A DNA stretch of 64,000 nt from Anaerocolumna sp047777345 (GCA_047777345.1 JBKEEJ010000005.1:62001-126000), one strand, 5' to 3'. Counted from the stretch's first letter, positions 35,781 through 43,472 are shown. The notes: generated by a model not told the origin, from the letters alone. Numbers and translations: made by a program.

Positions 35781-36273
35781 ATACAAATTATAACATAATT
35801 TGTATAATATTGCAAATACGTTCGGAGTGCTGCCTAATTTAGTACTTAGTAAGTGCTAAACTTAAGATAATGCTAATGTCAGGAAAGTCAGATGTTGCTC
35901 ATTATAAACATTCTGTTTTAGGAATGGGTATACTGTGGTGATCTTAAACTTTAAGTTAAGGTAGGTTAATTTTATAAAACTTTGAGGGGGGTTTTTATAT
36001 AAAATACTTACCGCAGGGACTATCTAACCGGCATATCTGCAGTTCGGAACTTTGGGGATAATATGGACAAACTTAAAAGTTTATCAGTATTTATCAGTCA
36101 GGTATAAAAGAATTTATTTTCGGACAGATGAAGGAAGATTGTACTTGAACTGCAATCTCAGATGTTTTTAATGAGCAACGGATTTTATCTGTGTCTTGGG
36201 GGGAGATGGCACGGGAGGAAAATGTAAAGTTAAGGCTTCGTAAATGGATTAGCAGCAGGCAGGTTAAAATTAG
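35781..36273. other. Intergenic region with degenerate coding-like stretch
   Basis: About 490 bases between the peptide gene and the cotJ terminator. From about 36155 to 36270, plus strand, one frame reads SDVFNEQRILSVSWGEMARE, then ENVKLRLRKWISSRQ, without a usable start or ribosome binding site. It may be the remnant of a lost gene. No RNA family is recognised. Confidence 0.3.
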
Positions 36274-36321
36274 GACACATATCCTATGCAATACAGCATG
36301 GGAATATGTGTCTTTTTTTTT
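36274..36321 (+). terminator. Intrinsic terminator upstream of cotJA
   Basis: GACACATATCC pairs with GGAATATGTGTC (one bulge), followed by nine T residues. It insulates the cotJ operon from upstream transcription. Confidence 0.82.
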
Positions 36322-36386
36322 ATTTTAGTAACTTTATATATACTGTTTCATAATATAAAGTATAAATAAAATAAGGAGATTTACAC

Positions 36387-36725
36387 ATGGATAACTACAA
36401 ACGTCCGATGTATACCCGATATAACAGAAATATGGGGTCTTATCAGAATCCTCAGTGTGGTTGCGGCGGAACTCCGGTATTGGAAGCAGGAAGAGAAGAT
36501 CACTGCGATAAAGATTACCGCGATAAGGACTACCGCTGTGATAAGGATGATTTTGATAAATGTATTGATAATTTACCGGTAGCTATGGCCTATGTGCCTT
36601 TCCAGAAATGGAGAAAGGTACTGGATGCTTCTGCCGGCCTTGCGATTGGCACCATATTTGAAGAATTGCATAAACCCTGGTATGGTGACAAAAATATATG
36701 TGGAATGAGAGGTGATAGGCCATGA
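36387..36725 (+). CDS. cotJA: Spore coat associated protein CotJA
   Basis: 112 residues, ribosome binding site AAGGAG. The C-terminal half carries the CotJA signature (LPVAMAYVPFQKWRKVLDAS, then GLAIGTIFEELHKPWYG). The N-terminal half is rich in Tyr/Arg and contains a short D/K/Y repeat (DKDYRDKDYR, CDKDD), longer than in the 82-residue Bacillus protein. CotJA is needed to place CotJC in the spore coat. In Bacillus the cotJ operon is transcribed by sigma-E in the mother cell; no clear sigma-E promoter could be picked here. It overlaps cotJB by 4 bases. Confidence 0.88.
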   Translation: MDNYKRPMYTRYNRNMGSYQNPQCGCGGTPVLEAGREDHCDKDYRDKDYRCDKDDFDKCIDNLPVAMAYVPFQKWRKVLDASAGLAIGTIFEELHKPWYGDKNICGMRGDRP

Positions 36726-36985
36726 CTATGACCAATAAGAGTCGTGAACATTTAATGCGCATTATCACCGAAGCCAGTTTTGCCCTGGATGATGTGAAAC
36801 TATACCTGGATACTCATCCTTATGACAAGGAAGCCCTGGAATATTATCAGCATTACAGGAAAATCAGAAAAGAAGCTATGAAAGAATACAGAGACTGCTA
36901 TGGGCCTATTTCTGCTTATGATGTGGCAGAAGATAATGTTTGGACCTGGATCAATAGCCCTTGGCCATGGGAAGGAGCGTGCTGA
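36722..36985 (+). CDS. cotJB: Spore coat protein CotJB
   Basis: 87 residues, the same length as Bacillus CotJB. It starts within the cotJA stop (ATGA), so translation is coupled. Signature: LMRIITEASFALDDVKLYLD, THPYDKEALEYYQHYRKIR, YGPISAYDV, WTWINSPWPWEGAC. It forms part of the inner coat with CotJA and CotJC. Three bases separate it from the cotJC start. Confidence 0.92.
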   Translation: MTMTNKSREHLMRIITEASFALDDVKLYLDTHPYDKEALEYYQHYRKIRKEAMKEYRDCYGPISAYDVAEDNVWTWINSPWPWEGAC

Positions 36986-36988
36986 TTT

Positions 36989-37183
36989 ATGTGGAATTAT
37001 GAAAAGAGATTACAGTATCCGGTAAATATTAAAACTCCTAATGCAAAAGCTGCCAAAATAATTATTACTCAGTTTGGCGGTCCGGACGGAGAATTGGCTG
37101 CTTCTATGAGGTACCTGTCACAAAGGTATACTATGCCATATAAGGAAGTGATTGGCGTATTAACCGATATAGGTATATCGTAA
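36989..37183 (+). CDS. cotJC: CotJC manganese-catalase-like spore coat protein, 5' portion (split gene)
   Basis: The frame begins MWNYEKRLQYPV and follows CotJC closely through LAASMRYLSQRYTMPYKEVI and GVLTDIG (residue 62). It then runs two codons into foreign DNA (Ile-Ser) and stops at 37183. The catalase needs the later ferritin-like helices that hold the dimanganese site, so this fragment alone cannot work. Its continuation is at 42883-43292. The break falls at TAGGTA (37170-37175), shared with the right end. Removing one core plus the DNA between restores ATA GGT ACC GAA GAA, giving DIGTEELAHMEIV in one frame of 198 codons. Confidence 0.92.
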   Translation: MWNYEKRLQYPVNIKTPNAKAAKIIITQFGGPDGELAASMRYLSQRYTMPYKEVIGVLTDIGIS

Positions 37184-37196
37184 TCAATATGACGAA
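37170..37196. other. Left attachment site (attL) in cotJC
   Basis: Core TAGGTA at 37170-37175 within the cotJC codons for Ile-Gly. The element-side arm ATGACGAA lies at 37189-37196. Confidence 0.82.
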
Positions 37197-37302
37197 AGCG
37201 TTTATTAAATTACCATAAATATACTTGACTTTTTTTCCATCAAATATCATACTATAATGAACGGAATTTACCGAACAGGGATAACGATTTAAGGAGGATT
37301 AT

Positions 37303-38166
37303 GTGGATAATACTAATTCATTAAATACAAAAATAAAGGATTATTTGCTGATAACCCTTGGAGTGGAATTGGTTGTTATAGGAGTTTACTTTTTTAAGTT
37401 TCCCAACAACTTTTCAATAGGAGGAGTTACCGGCTTAGCAATTTTACTGAGTAATATACTCGGACCTAAAGTTAGTTCAGGAACCATTGTATTGATTATT
37501 AACTTAATATTGTTAGCGGTAGGGTATTTGATTTTGGGTAAAAACTTTGGAAATCGTACAACTTATGGAAGCATTTTAATGTCTTTGTCCTTAAAAGTAC
37601 TGGAGTTTATTGTGCCAATGGACGGCCCTATGACTCAGGAACCTGTACTGGAACTTGCCTTTGCGGTAATACTTCCGGCGACAGGATCTGCCCTGTTATT
37701 TAACATCGGAGCTTCCACAGGAGGAACCGATATAGTGGCCATGATTCTTAAAAAGTATACCAGTCTTGATATTGGACGTGCTTTGTTTTGCTCGGACCTT
37801 GTGTTAACCCTTTTTGCTTTTGTGGTTTTCGATACACAAACTGGTTTGTTATCTTTACTTGGTTTGCTGTTAAAGTCCACGTTAGTTGACACGGTTATTG
37901 AAAATTTGAATCTAAATAAGTATTTTACCATAATCTGCGAGGATCCCAAACCTATCTGTGAGTATATTACGAAACATTTGCACCGAAGCGCTACGGTTGT
38001 TTGCGGAAAAGGTGCTTTTTCAGATCAGGACAGAAAGATTATTTTGACGGTTATGAACCGCAGCCAGGCAGTTATGTTAAGAAAATTTATTAAGCAGACG
38101 GAACCCCATGCTTTTATATTAATAACCAATACCAGTGAAATTATAGGACGAGGTTTCCGTGCTTAG
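37303..38166 (+). CDS. YitT family membrane protein with DUF2179 domain
   Basis: 287 residues from a GTG start with AAGGAGG 5 bases upstream. The N-terminal ~200 residues hold 5-6 hydrophobic segments with PNNFSIGGVTGLAILLSNIL and GASTGGTDIVAMILKKYT, the DUF161 repeats of YitT proteins. The C-terminal ~80 residues (KHLHRSATVVCGKGAFSDQD, ILTVMNRSQAVMLRKFIKQT) are the DUF2179 domain. The molecular role of YitT proteins is unknown. It is the first gene inside the cotJC element, and its promoter region lies within the element. A terminator follows at 38210. Confidence 0.88.
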   Translation: MDNTNSLNTKIKDYLLITLGVELVVIGVYFFKFPNNFSIGGVTGLAILLSNILGPKVSSGTIVLIINLILLAVGYLILGKNFGNRTTYGSILMSLSLKVLEFIVPMDGPMTQEPVLELAFAVILPATGSALLFNIGASTGGTDIVAMILKKYTSLDIGRALFCSDLVLTLFAFVVFDTQTGLLSLLGLLLKSTLVDTVIENLNLNKYFTIICEDPKPICEYITKHLHRSATVVCGKGAFSDQDRKIILTVMNRSQAVMLRKFIKQTEPHAFILITNTSEIIGRGFRA

Positions 38167-38209
38167 GCTTTTGAAAGTACAGAAAAAGTATTTATTTGTT
38201 TTATAATTC

Positions 38210-38256
38210 AGGCTTTGTTATAAGGAAGTAACTTCCGGTATAACAGAGCCTGTTTT
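38210..38256. terminator. Terminator between yitT-like and TauE/SafE genes
   Basis: AGGCTTTGTTATA pairs with TATAACAGAGCCT (one wobble), with GTTTTGGTTT after it. It lies between converging genes. Confidence 0.7.
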
Positions 38257-38259
38257 GGT

Positions 38260-39021
38260 TTATGATCCGCTAATTACTTTAAGAAACAAGAGGGAAATTA
38301 CTATGATAATAACGGGCTTTACTATTTTATAGCCGTTTTTTAATACTAACCCTGAGCCTACGTAACTGCCTGCAATACTAAAAAGAGCCGCGACAATGCC
38401 AAGGATAAATATAATTTTGCCGCTGATCCAAAAGGTGGTTAAGGCTGCAAGATTGGAAGCTAAATTAACCAGCTTGGTATTGCCGGAAGCGGTGCCTATA
38501 TCCATTCTGGCAAGGCCTGTATAAACCAGGATTAAAAAGGTTCCGGTTCCGGGACCGTAAAAGCCGTCATAGGCACCGATGAAAAAAGAAGCAGTACAGG
38601 CTATAAGATATACTTTTTTTCTTGAAAGAGTTTTTTTAGCTGCCTTTTTTGTAAAGTTTTTGCCAAATAAAACATATAAGGCTACCATTGGGAGAATAAT
38701 TATGAGAATAATTTTTAATATTTTCTCATCTACCAGCAAAGACAGATTGGCACCCAGGGTTGAGCCAATTAAAGACAGCAGGATGGAGGGAATAGCGGTT
38801 TTCCAGTCCACTAATTTGTTTTTACAGTATCGTACTGTGGCAATAAATGTGCCAACACTGGAGGAAAACTTGTTGGTTGCAATGGCATAATGAGGTGGGA
38901 GCCCTGCAAGCAAGTAAGCGGGAAGAGAAATTAATCCGCCTCCGCCGGCAATGGAATCTACAAAGCTGGCAAGAAATACCAGAGGACAGACAATAAGAAA
39001 AGTATGTAAAGTGATATTCAT
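38260..39021 (-). CDS. Sulfite exporter TauE/SafE family permease
   Basis: 253 residues and about 8 hydrophobic segments. The family motif FLASFVDSIAGGGGLISLPA is near residue 18 and GAYDGFYGPGTGTFLILVYT near 140, the two halves of the internal repeat. The family includes exporters of sulfite, sulfoacetate and other organosulfur anions. The substrate is not defined. It is the only minus-strand gene of the cotJC element. Confidence 0.9.
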   Translation of the reverse strand: MNITLHTFLIVCPLVFLASFVDSIAGGGGLISLPAYLLAGLPPHYAIATNKFSSSVGTFIATVRYCKNKLVDWKTAIPSILLSLIGSTLGANLSLLVDEKILKIILIIILPMVALYVLFGKNFTKKAAKKTLSRKKVYLIACTASFFIGAYDGFYGPGTGTFLILVYTGLARMDIGTASGNTKLVNLASNLAALTTFWISGKIIFILGIVAALFSIAGSYVGSGLVLKNGYKIVKPVIIIVISLLFLKVISGS

Positions 39022-39404
39022 ATAAACTCCATTCTATGTTTTGTTAAACAAATGTATACATTATCTTTTAGGCAGTCGGATGAAAAACTTTCTCGTTGAA
39101 TTTCTTTCTTATGTATTTTCATTTAAGTATATTCATTATGCATTATTTCGTCAATATGGGAAAAAGGAAACGTATTACCAGTGAACAGATTGATAAAGTC
39201 AACAGACTATTAATTTGAAATCTTCATTCATAAACCTTCATTCCATTCTGCTTTTCTTAAAAGCTTTATTCCATTTACGGAAATATATTTTCGGTCAGAT
39301 TAGAATATTTTAGTTTGATAATTCTAAAAATAAAGAAAGTATAGTAATGAAAGGAGGAAAGACTGTTGCATAATGTAGTAATCTAATGCCACAGTCCTGT
39401 TCTT
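39022..39404. other. Intergenic region inside the cotJC element
   Basis: 383 bases. The left part should hold the TauE/SafE promoter. The right end holds the Shine-Dalgarno AAGGAGG (39351-39357) and the hairpin described separately. No gene is seen. Confidence 0.5.
39361..39396 (+). repeat. Copy 2 of the CTGTTGCATAATG repeat, hairpin between Shine-Dalgarno and start codon
   Basis: GACTGTTGCAT pairs with ATGCCACAGTC (one mismatch) around a 14-base loop. The hairpin sits exactly between AAGGAGG (39351-39357) and the ATG at 39405. It shares the 16-mer CTGTTGCATAATGTAG with the copy at 33985. Confidence 0.6.
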
Positions 39405-40862
39405 ATGGAATCTATATGGTCAAAGGATTGCAGTATTGCAGGGAGGGAGCCTTTGCGGCAGGATATAAAGGCCGACGTGGCTATTATTGGTGCCGGAATG
39501 GCAGGTATATTAACAGCCTGTCTTTTAAACATGAGAGGCATTGAATCTGTTATACTGGAAGCCAATGAAATTGCAAGCGGACAAACAAAGAATACCACTG
39601 CAAAAATTACATCCCAGCACGGATATAATTACGACAATTTAATTCAGAAATTTGGCAGGGAAAAAGCAAATCTGTATGCCATGGCTTGTGAAGAAGCAAT
39701 CGGCTGGTATGAAAAGCTTATAGAAAAAAATCATATATCCTGCCATTTTGAAAGGCTTCCGTCTTATCTTTATACTACGAAGGATGTTGAGAAAATAGAA
39801 AAAGAGGTTAAAGCAGCAAAGGAATGCGGGATTAACGCAGAATTTACGACCCAAACCACCCTTCCTTTTATGGTAAAAGGGGCCGTTAAGTTTCCAAACC
39901 AGGCCCAGTTTCATCCCCTAAAATTTATAAAAGAAATTGTCAAGCCATTAAAAATCTATGAGCACACTTTGGTAGAAGGAATTGAAGACCATACCATTAT
40001 AACCAGGGGAGGAAAAGTAAAGGCAGACACCATTGTGGTAACAAGCCATTATCCCTTTATTAACAGTCCGGGATACTATTTTCTAAGAATGCATCAGGAG
40101 CGGGCCTATGCCCTGGCTTTAGCCAATGCTGCCAAACTTGACGGCATGTATAAGGATGAAAACCAGTCCGGATTTTCCTTCCGCAATTATGAGAATATGC
40201 TTATTTTGGGAGGAGGAACCCACAGAACCGGTGAAAATGCGGAAGGGGGAAAATATGATCTTTTAAGAAAAGCTGCAAAAGAATACTATCCGGCCAGTGA
40301 AGAAGTATGCTGCTGGTCTGCCCAGGATTGTCATACGGTTGACGGTGTTCCTTATATCGGCTTATATTCTGCATCCACACCCAATATGTATGTGGCCACC
40401 GGTTTTAAAAAGTGGGGAATGACAGGGTCTATGGTGTCGGCTTTGGTTTTAAGTGATATGATTAGTCATGTGAAAAGTCCCTACGAAGAACTGTATAATC
40501 CACAGCGTTTTACTGTCACAGCCTCTATGGCAGGGTTATTAAATGAAACCGGACATGCAGTAGAAGGATTGGTTTTAAAAAGGTTTAAGATACCTGAAAC
40601 CAAACTGGAAGAAGTTCCTAAAGGACATGGTGCTGTTATTGAGCATGAAGGGGAAAAGGTAGGCGTTTATAAAGAAAAAGACGGATTGGTCCATATGGTA
40701 TCGGTAAAATGTACCCATTTGGGCTGTGAACTATCCTGGAACCCGGATGAACTGGTATGGGAATGCCCCTGCCACGGGTCCCGCTTTGATTATAAAGGAG
40801 TTCAGATTGACAATCCGGCCTTTGAGAATATTGAGTATGAATCTTATAAAAAAGAAGGTTAA
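39405..40862 (+). CDS. FAD-dependent oxidoreductase with C-terminal Rieske [2Fe-2S] domain
   Basis: 485 residues. The FAD-binding Rossmann motif is ADVAIIGAGMAGILTACLL near residue 24. The middle is a DAO-type domain with FKKWGMTGSM near the C-terminal FAD contact. Residues ~425-480 are a Rieske domain: CTHLGC, then CPCHGSRFDYKG, which supply the Cys and His ligands. This fusion is common in anaerobes and Bacillus (YhfW type); it probably oxidises an amine or related substrate. An in-frame stop at 39384 and no other start codon fix the start at ATG 39405, although the good Shine-Dalgarno lies 47 bases upstream across a hairpin. Located inside the cotJC element. Confidence 0.9.
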   Translation: MESIWSKDCSIAGREPLRQDIKADVAIIGAGMAGILTACLLNMRGIESVILEANEIASGQTKNTTAKITSQHGYNYDNLIQKFGREKANLYAMACEEAIGWYEKLIEKNHISCHFERLPSYLYTTKDVEKIEKEVKAAKECGINAEFTTQTTLPFMVKGAVKFPNQAQFHPLKFIKEIVKPLKIYEHTLVEGIEDHTIITRGGKVKADTIVVTSHYPFINSPGYYFLRMHQERAYALALANAAKLDGMYKDENQSGFSFRNYENMLILGGGTHRTGENAEGGKYDLLRKAAKEYYPASEEVCCWSAQDCHTVDGVPYIGLYSASTPNMYVATGFKKWGMTGSMVSALVLSDMISHVKSPYEELYNPQRFTVTASMAGLLNETGHAVEGLVLKRFKIPETKLEEVPKGHGAVIEHEGEKVGVYKEKDGLVHMVSVKCTHLGCELSWNPDELVWECPCHGSRFDYKGVQIDNPAFENIEYESYKKEG

Positions 40863-40945
40863 ATGTGTGAATTATGAATCAATGGAATAAGGGACAGACC
40901 TGGTCCAATAGATTATACCAAACTTAATCTGCTGGAGAATGTAAG

Positions 40946-41140
40946 TTGAATACGGAAAATATTCCTATGAAACCAAATAAAAATAAGGACTTTATCAGGA
41001 ATTTTAAAATAAGTCAGGAACTTATGGGCCAAATTCAGTTATCCCTTCTGGAAGCTTTATTCAGTTTAAATCAGATTACCCGGCAGCAGTATGAGCAAAG
41101 CGTACAGGATATAAAAAATATGTACGGAGTAAGTTTATGA
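40946..41140 (+). CDS. Small SHOCT-like protein coupled to the serine recombinase
   Basis: 64 codons from TTG with GGAG 9 bases upstream (ATG 40967 also possible). It ends by overlapping the recombinase start (ATGA). The C-terminal ~35 residues (LLEALFSLNQITRQQYEQSV, then QDIKNMYG) look like the short helical SHOCT motif 'L..L...G.IT..EY'. The basic N-terminus has NKNKDFIRNFK. Small proteins coupled to serine integrases can act as recombination directionality factors. This is inference from position; no such homolog is recognised. Confidence 0.6.
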   Translation: MNTENIPMKPNKNKDFIRNFKISQELMGQIQLSLLEALFSLNQITRQQYEQSVQDIKNMYGVSL

Positions 41141-42843
41141 CCAGAACAGTAGCTTATTGCCGGGTATCAACGGATAAGGAAGACCAGATTAACTCTCTGG
41201 AAAGTCAGAAACGTTTTTTTCGTGAATATATAAGCCGCAATCCCGAATGGAAATTAACGGAAATATATGTGGATGAAGGGATTACCGGGACCAGCACGAA
41301 AAAACGCCATGCATTTTTAAAAATGCTAAAGGATGCCCAAAATCACAAATTTGATCTGATTCTCACAAAAGAAATCAGCCGGTTTGCCCGCAATACCTTA
41401 GACAGCATTTATTATACAAGAAAATTAAAAGAACTAGGAATTGGGATTATATTTGTCAATGATAATATTAATACTTTAGACGGGGATGGGGAACTTAGGC
41501 TTACCATTATGGCATCCATTGCCCAGGAAGAAAGCAGAAAAACATCGGAGCGGGTAAAGTGGGGGCAAAAACGCAGCATGGAACGGGGAGTGGTTTTCGG
41601 AAGAGATTTATTAGGATTTTATGTCCATAAGGGAAAGCTTTACATTAACGAGGAAGGGGCCAAAATTGTAAAATTAATTTTCCATAAGTTCGTAAAGGAA
41701 GGGAAAGGCACCCATGTGATTGCAAGGGAACTGACGGAAGCCGGCATACCGCCTATGCATGGGTTTAAATGGCATGGGTCTGTGATTTTAAAAATTTTAA
41801 AAAATGAAAAGTATTGCGGAGATTTGATTCAGAAAAAAACTTATACACCGGATTATTTAAAGCAGGAAAAAAAGTATAACAAGGGAGAAGAAGAACTCAT
41901 CTGTATACGAGGCCATCATCAGGGGATTATAAGCAGAGAATTATTTGAAGAAGCTCAGGCAATATTACGGGAAAGAAAAAAGGCTTCTCATAATGGCAGA
42001 AAGTACAGTAACTGCCATTGTTTCTCCGGCATAATCCGTTGTGGTACCTGCGGGCATTCCTATGTGTTAAGGACCAGAAAAAAAAGAGACGGAGGTCTTT
42101 ATCGTTACTGGCGGTGTTATGAGGCAGTGCAGCATGGCAGGATAAAAGCCGGTAGGAAAGAATCGGAATCAATGGAAGCCGGTATGGATAAATTTAAAAA
42201 TTTTATTGGATGTAATAGCCCCACACTAAAGGAAGAGAATATTAAGGAAGTACTCCAGTATGTAATCGGGAATCTAAATATAGACAGACAGGCGATGATA
42301 ACGAATCTGGTAAATGTTATTAGGAAGTATTCCGAAGATACCGAAAGTATCGAATCAGAACTTAACCGGATAGAAGATAAAATAAAGTATCTATCAGAAA
42401 AAAAGCAAAGGCTTATTGATTTATATTTGTCCAAAGAAATAGCAAAAGAGGATTTTAATCAGGTAAAATGTAAATATGAATTAGAAATAACTCAATTGGA
42501 AAAAATCCATGAGGATATTTTACATAGTAAAACAGAAAGTGCGCTAAAGACACAAAATCTGCATATGAAAAGATTAGGTAATACAGATAATAGTGAAAGA
42601 AGAACCGTTAATTGGGATGTAAAAGGGTTAGACAGTTCAAAAAACGGTAAAGGGAAATCAGATGGAAAAAATCAGACCGTAATATTAGAGAGAATACTTA
42701 AGGGAGATCTATGGAACGATGCTTTTTATTCCAGTATTCTGGAAAAAATTTTAGTAGAACAATCGGAGGAGAATCAGATTACCTTAACGGTGTACTTAAA
42801 GTACATGGATACCGGATTGGTGTGTGAAATGAAAGGAAGTTAA
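41137..42843 (+). CDS. Large serine recombinase (site-specific integrase/excisionase)
   Basis: 568 residues. The catalytic domain (1-~145) has VAYCRVSTDKEDQ with the nucleophile Ser11, EISRFARNTLD and the helix with MASIAQEESRKTSERV. A recombinase domain (RDLLGFYVHKGKLYINEEGA) follows, then a zinc ribbon (IIRCGTCGHSYV, RYWRCYEAV) and a coiled-coil region ~380-455, the set of domains in phage-type and skin-type large serine recombinases. It appears complete. Its stop codon is 33 bases from the right core TAGGTA, so it is the obvious enzyme for excision of the 5.7-kb element. It shares four bases with the small gene before it. Confidence 0.93.
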   Translation: MTRTVAYCRVSTDKEDQINSLESQKRFFREYISRNPEWKLTEIYVDEGITGTSTKKRHAFLKMLKDAQNHKFDLILTKEISRFARNTLDSIYYTRKLKELGIGIIFVNDNINTLDGDGELRLTIMASIAQEESRKTSERVKWGQKRSMERGVVFGRDLLGFYVHKGKLYINEEGAKIVKLIFHKFVKEGKGTHVIARELTEAGIPPMHGFKWHGSVILKILKNEKYCGDLIQKKTYTPDYLKQEKKYNKGEEELICIRGHHQGIISRELFEEAQAILRERKKASHNGRKYSNCHCFSGIIRCGTCGHSYVLRTRKKRDGGLYRYWRCYEAVQHGRIKAGRKESESMEAGMDKFKNFIGCNSPTLKEENIKEVLQYVIGNLNIDRQAMITNLVNVIRKYSEDTESIESELNRIEDKIKYLSEKKQRLIDLYLSKEIAKEDFNQVKCKYELEITQLEKIHEDILHSKTESALKTQNLHMKRLGNTDNSERRTVNWDVKGLDSSKNGKGKSDGKNQTVILERILKGDLWNDAFYSSILEKILVEQSEENQITLTVYLKYMDTGLVCEMKGS

Positions 42844-42855
42844 TCCACTTGCTGC

Positions 42856-42882
42856 TTCGTCATTTCGTAACCAAGGTAGGTA
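42856..42882. other. Right attachment site (attR) in cotJC
   Basis: The element-side arm TTCGTCAT (42856-42863) is the exact reverse complement of the left arm at 37189-37196. The core TAGGTA is at 42877-42882, with the rest of the cotJC codons following. Both arms sit 16.5 bases from the centre of GG. Confidence 0.82.
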
Positions 42883-43292
42883 CCGAAGAACTGGCACACA
42901 TGGAAATTGTAAGTACGATTGTGCATCAGTTAACCAAGAATTTAAGTGTTGAAGAGATTAAAGCTTCCGGCTTTGATACCTATTTTGTTGACCATACCGT
43001 TGGGTTATGGCCTCAGGCAGCCAGCGGCATGCCATTTAGCTCTACCTTCTTCCAGTCCAAGGGAGATCCTATTACGGACCTTCATGAAGATATGGCAGCA
43101 GAACAAAAAGCAAGAACTACCTATGACAATATACTGACTTTAGTCAAAGATCCGGACATTGCCGATCCAATTCGCTTCTTAAGAGCAAGAGAAATTGCTC
43201 ACTATCAAAGATTTGGTGAAGCACTTAGAATTGTTACGGATCATTTGGATTGCAAAAACTTCTATGCCTTTAATCCGTCTTTTAAATCATAA
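42883..43292 (+). CDS. cotJC: CotJC manganese-catalase-like spore coat protein, 3' portion (split gene)
   Basis: The frame from the core onward reads GTEELAHMEIVSTIVHQL, then FVDHTVGLWPQAASGMPFSS, DLHEDMAAEQKARTTYDNIL and FLRAREIAHYQRFGEALRI, matching the C-terminal two thirds of CotJC with the Glu/His ligands of the dimanganese site (TEELAHME, AAEQKA, EIAHYQ). The frame is open upstream to about 42849 but those codons are element DNA. Without excision there is no ribosome binding site and no N-terminus. Joined to 36989-37175 it makes a 198-residue protein, near the usual ~190. A terminator follows at 43331. Confidence 0.92.
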
Positions 43293-43330
43293 CGGTTATT
43301 ATGCTGCAAGCATAATAATGGCATTTACAA

Positions 43331-43360
43331 AATGGAGTGATACAAAATCACTCCATTTTT
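43331..43360 (+). terminator. Intrinsic terminator of the cotJ operon
   Basis: AATGGAGTGA and TCACTCCATT form a perfect 10-bp stem with a 7-base loop and T residues after it, about 40 bases after the cotJC stop. Confidence 0.85.
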
Positions 43361-43370
43361 CATTATGACG

Positions 43371-43404
43371 ATTGTCAACCAATAATAAAATATGGGTTGA
43401 CAAT
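43371..43404. promoter_or_regulatory. BirA operator
   Basis: ATTGTCAACC (43371-43380), 14 bases, GGTTGACAAT (43395-43404) is a perfect 10-bp inverted repeat of the Firmicutes BirA site type (TTGTNAACC-N14-GGTTNACAA). It overlaps a TTGACA -35 box (43397) of the birA gene, so BirA charged with biotinyl-AMP should repress its own gene and perhaps bioY. Confidence 0.88.
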
Positions 43405-43472
43405 TAAAATATTCTATGCTATCGTGAATAAAAAGCAAACCATAAAAAGAAACGAAACAGGAAGGTAATCTA

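Larger units (their letters stand above)
37170..42882 (+). mobile_element. Skin-like intervening element in cotJC, 5,707 bp unit
   Basis: The element lies between the two halves of cotJC, bounded by TAGGTA at 37170-37175 and at 42877-42882. It carries a YitT protein, a TauE/SafE permease, an FAD/Rieske protein, a small coupled protein and, at its right end, a large serine recombinase gene on the same strand as cotJC. Joining the ends creates an attP-like site with inverted arms 42856-42863 and 37189-37196, each 16.5 bases from the GG centre. Excision restores an uninterrupted cotJC. This matches sporulation intervening elements such as skin in sigK, which are cut out in the mother cell. No phage structural or conjugation genes are present. 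That excision occurs, and when, is inference. Confidence 0.85.

Noticed and set aside
36989..37183. 64-codon reading frame as an independent short spore-coat gene
   Set aside because: It matches only the N-terminus of CotJC and stops two codons into element DNA; the rest of CotJC is found at 42883 in the compatible frame.
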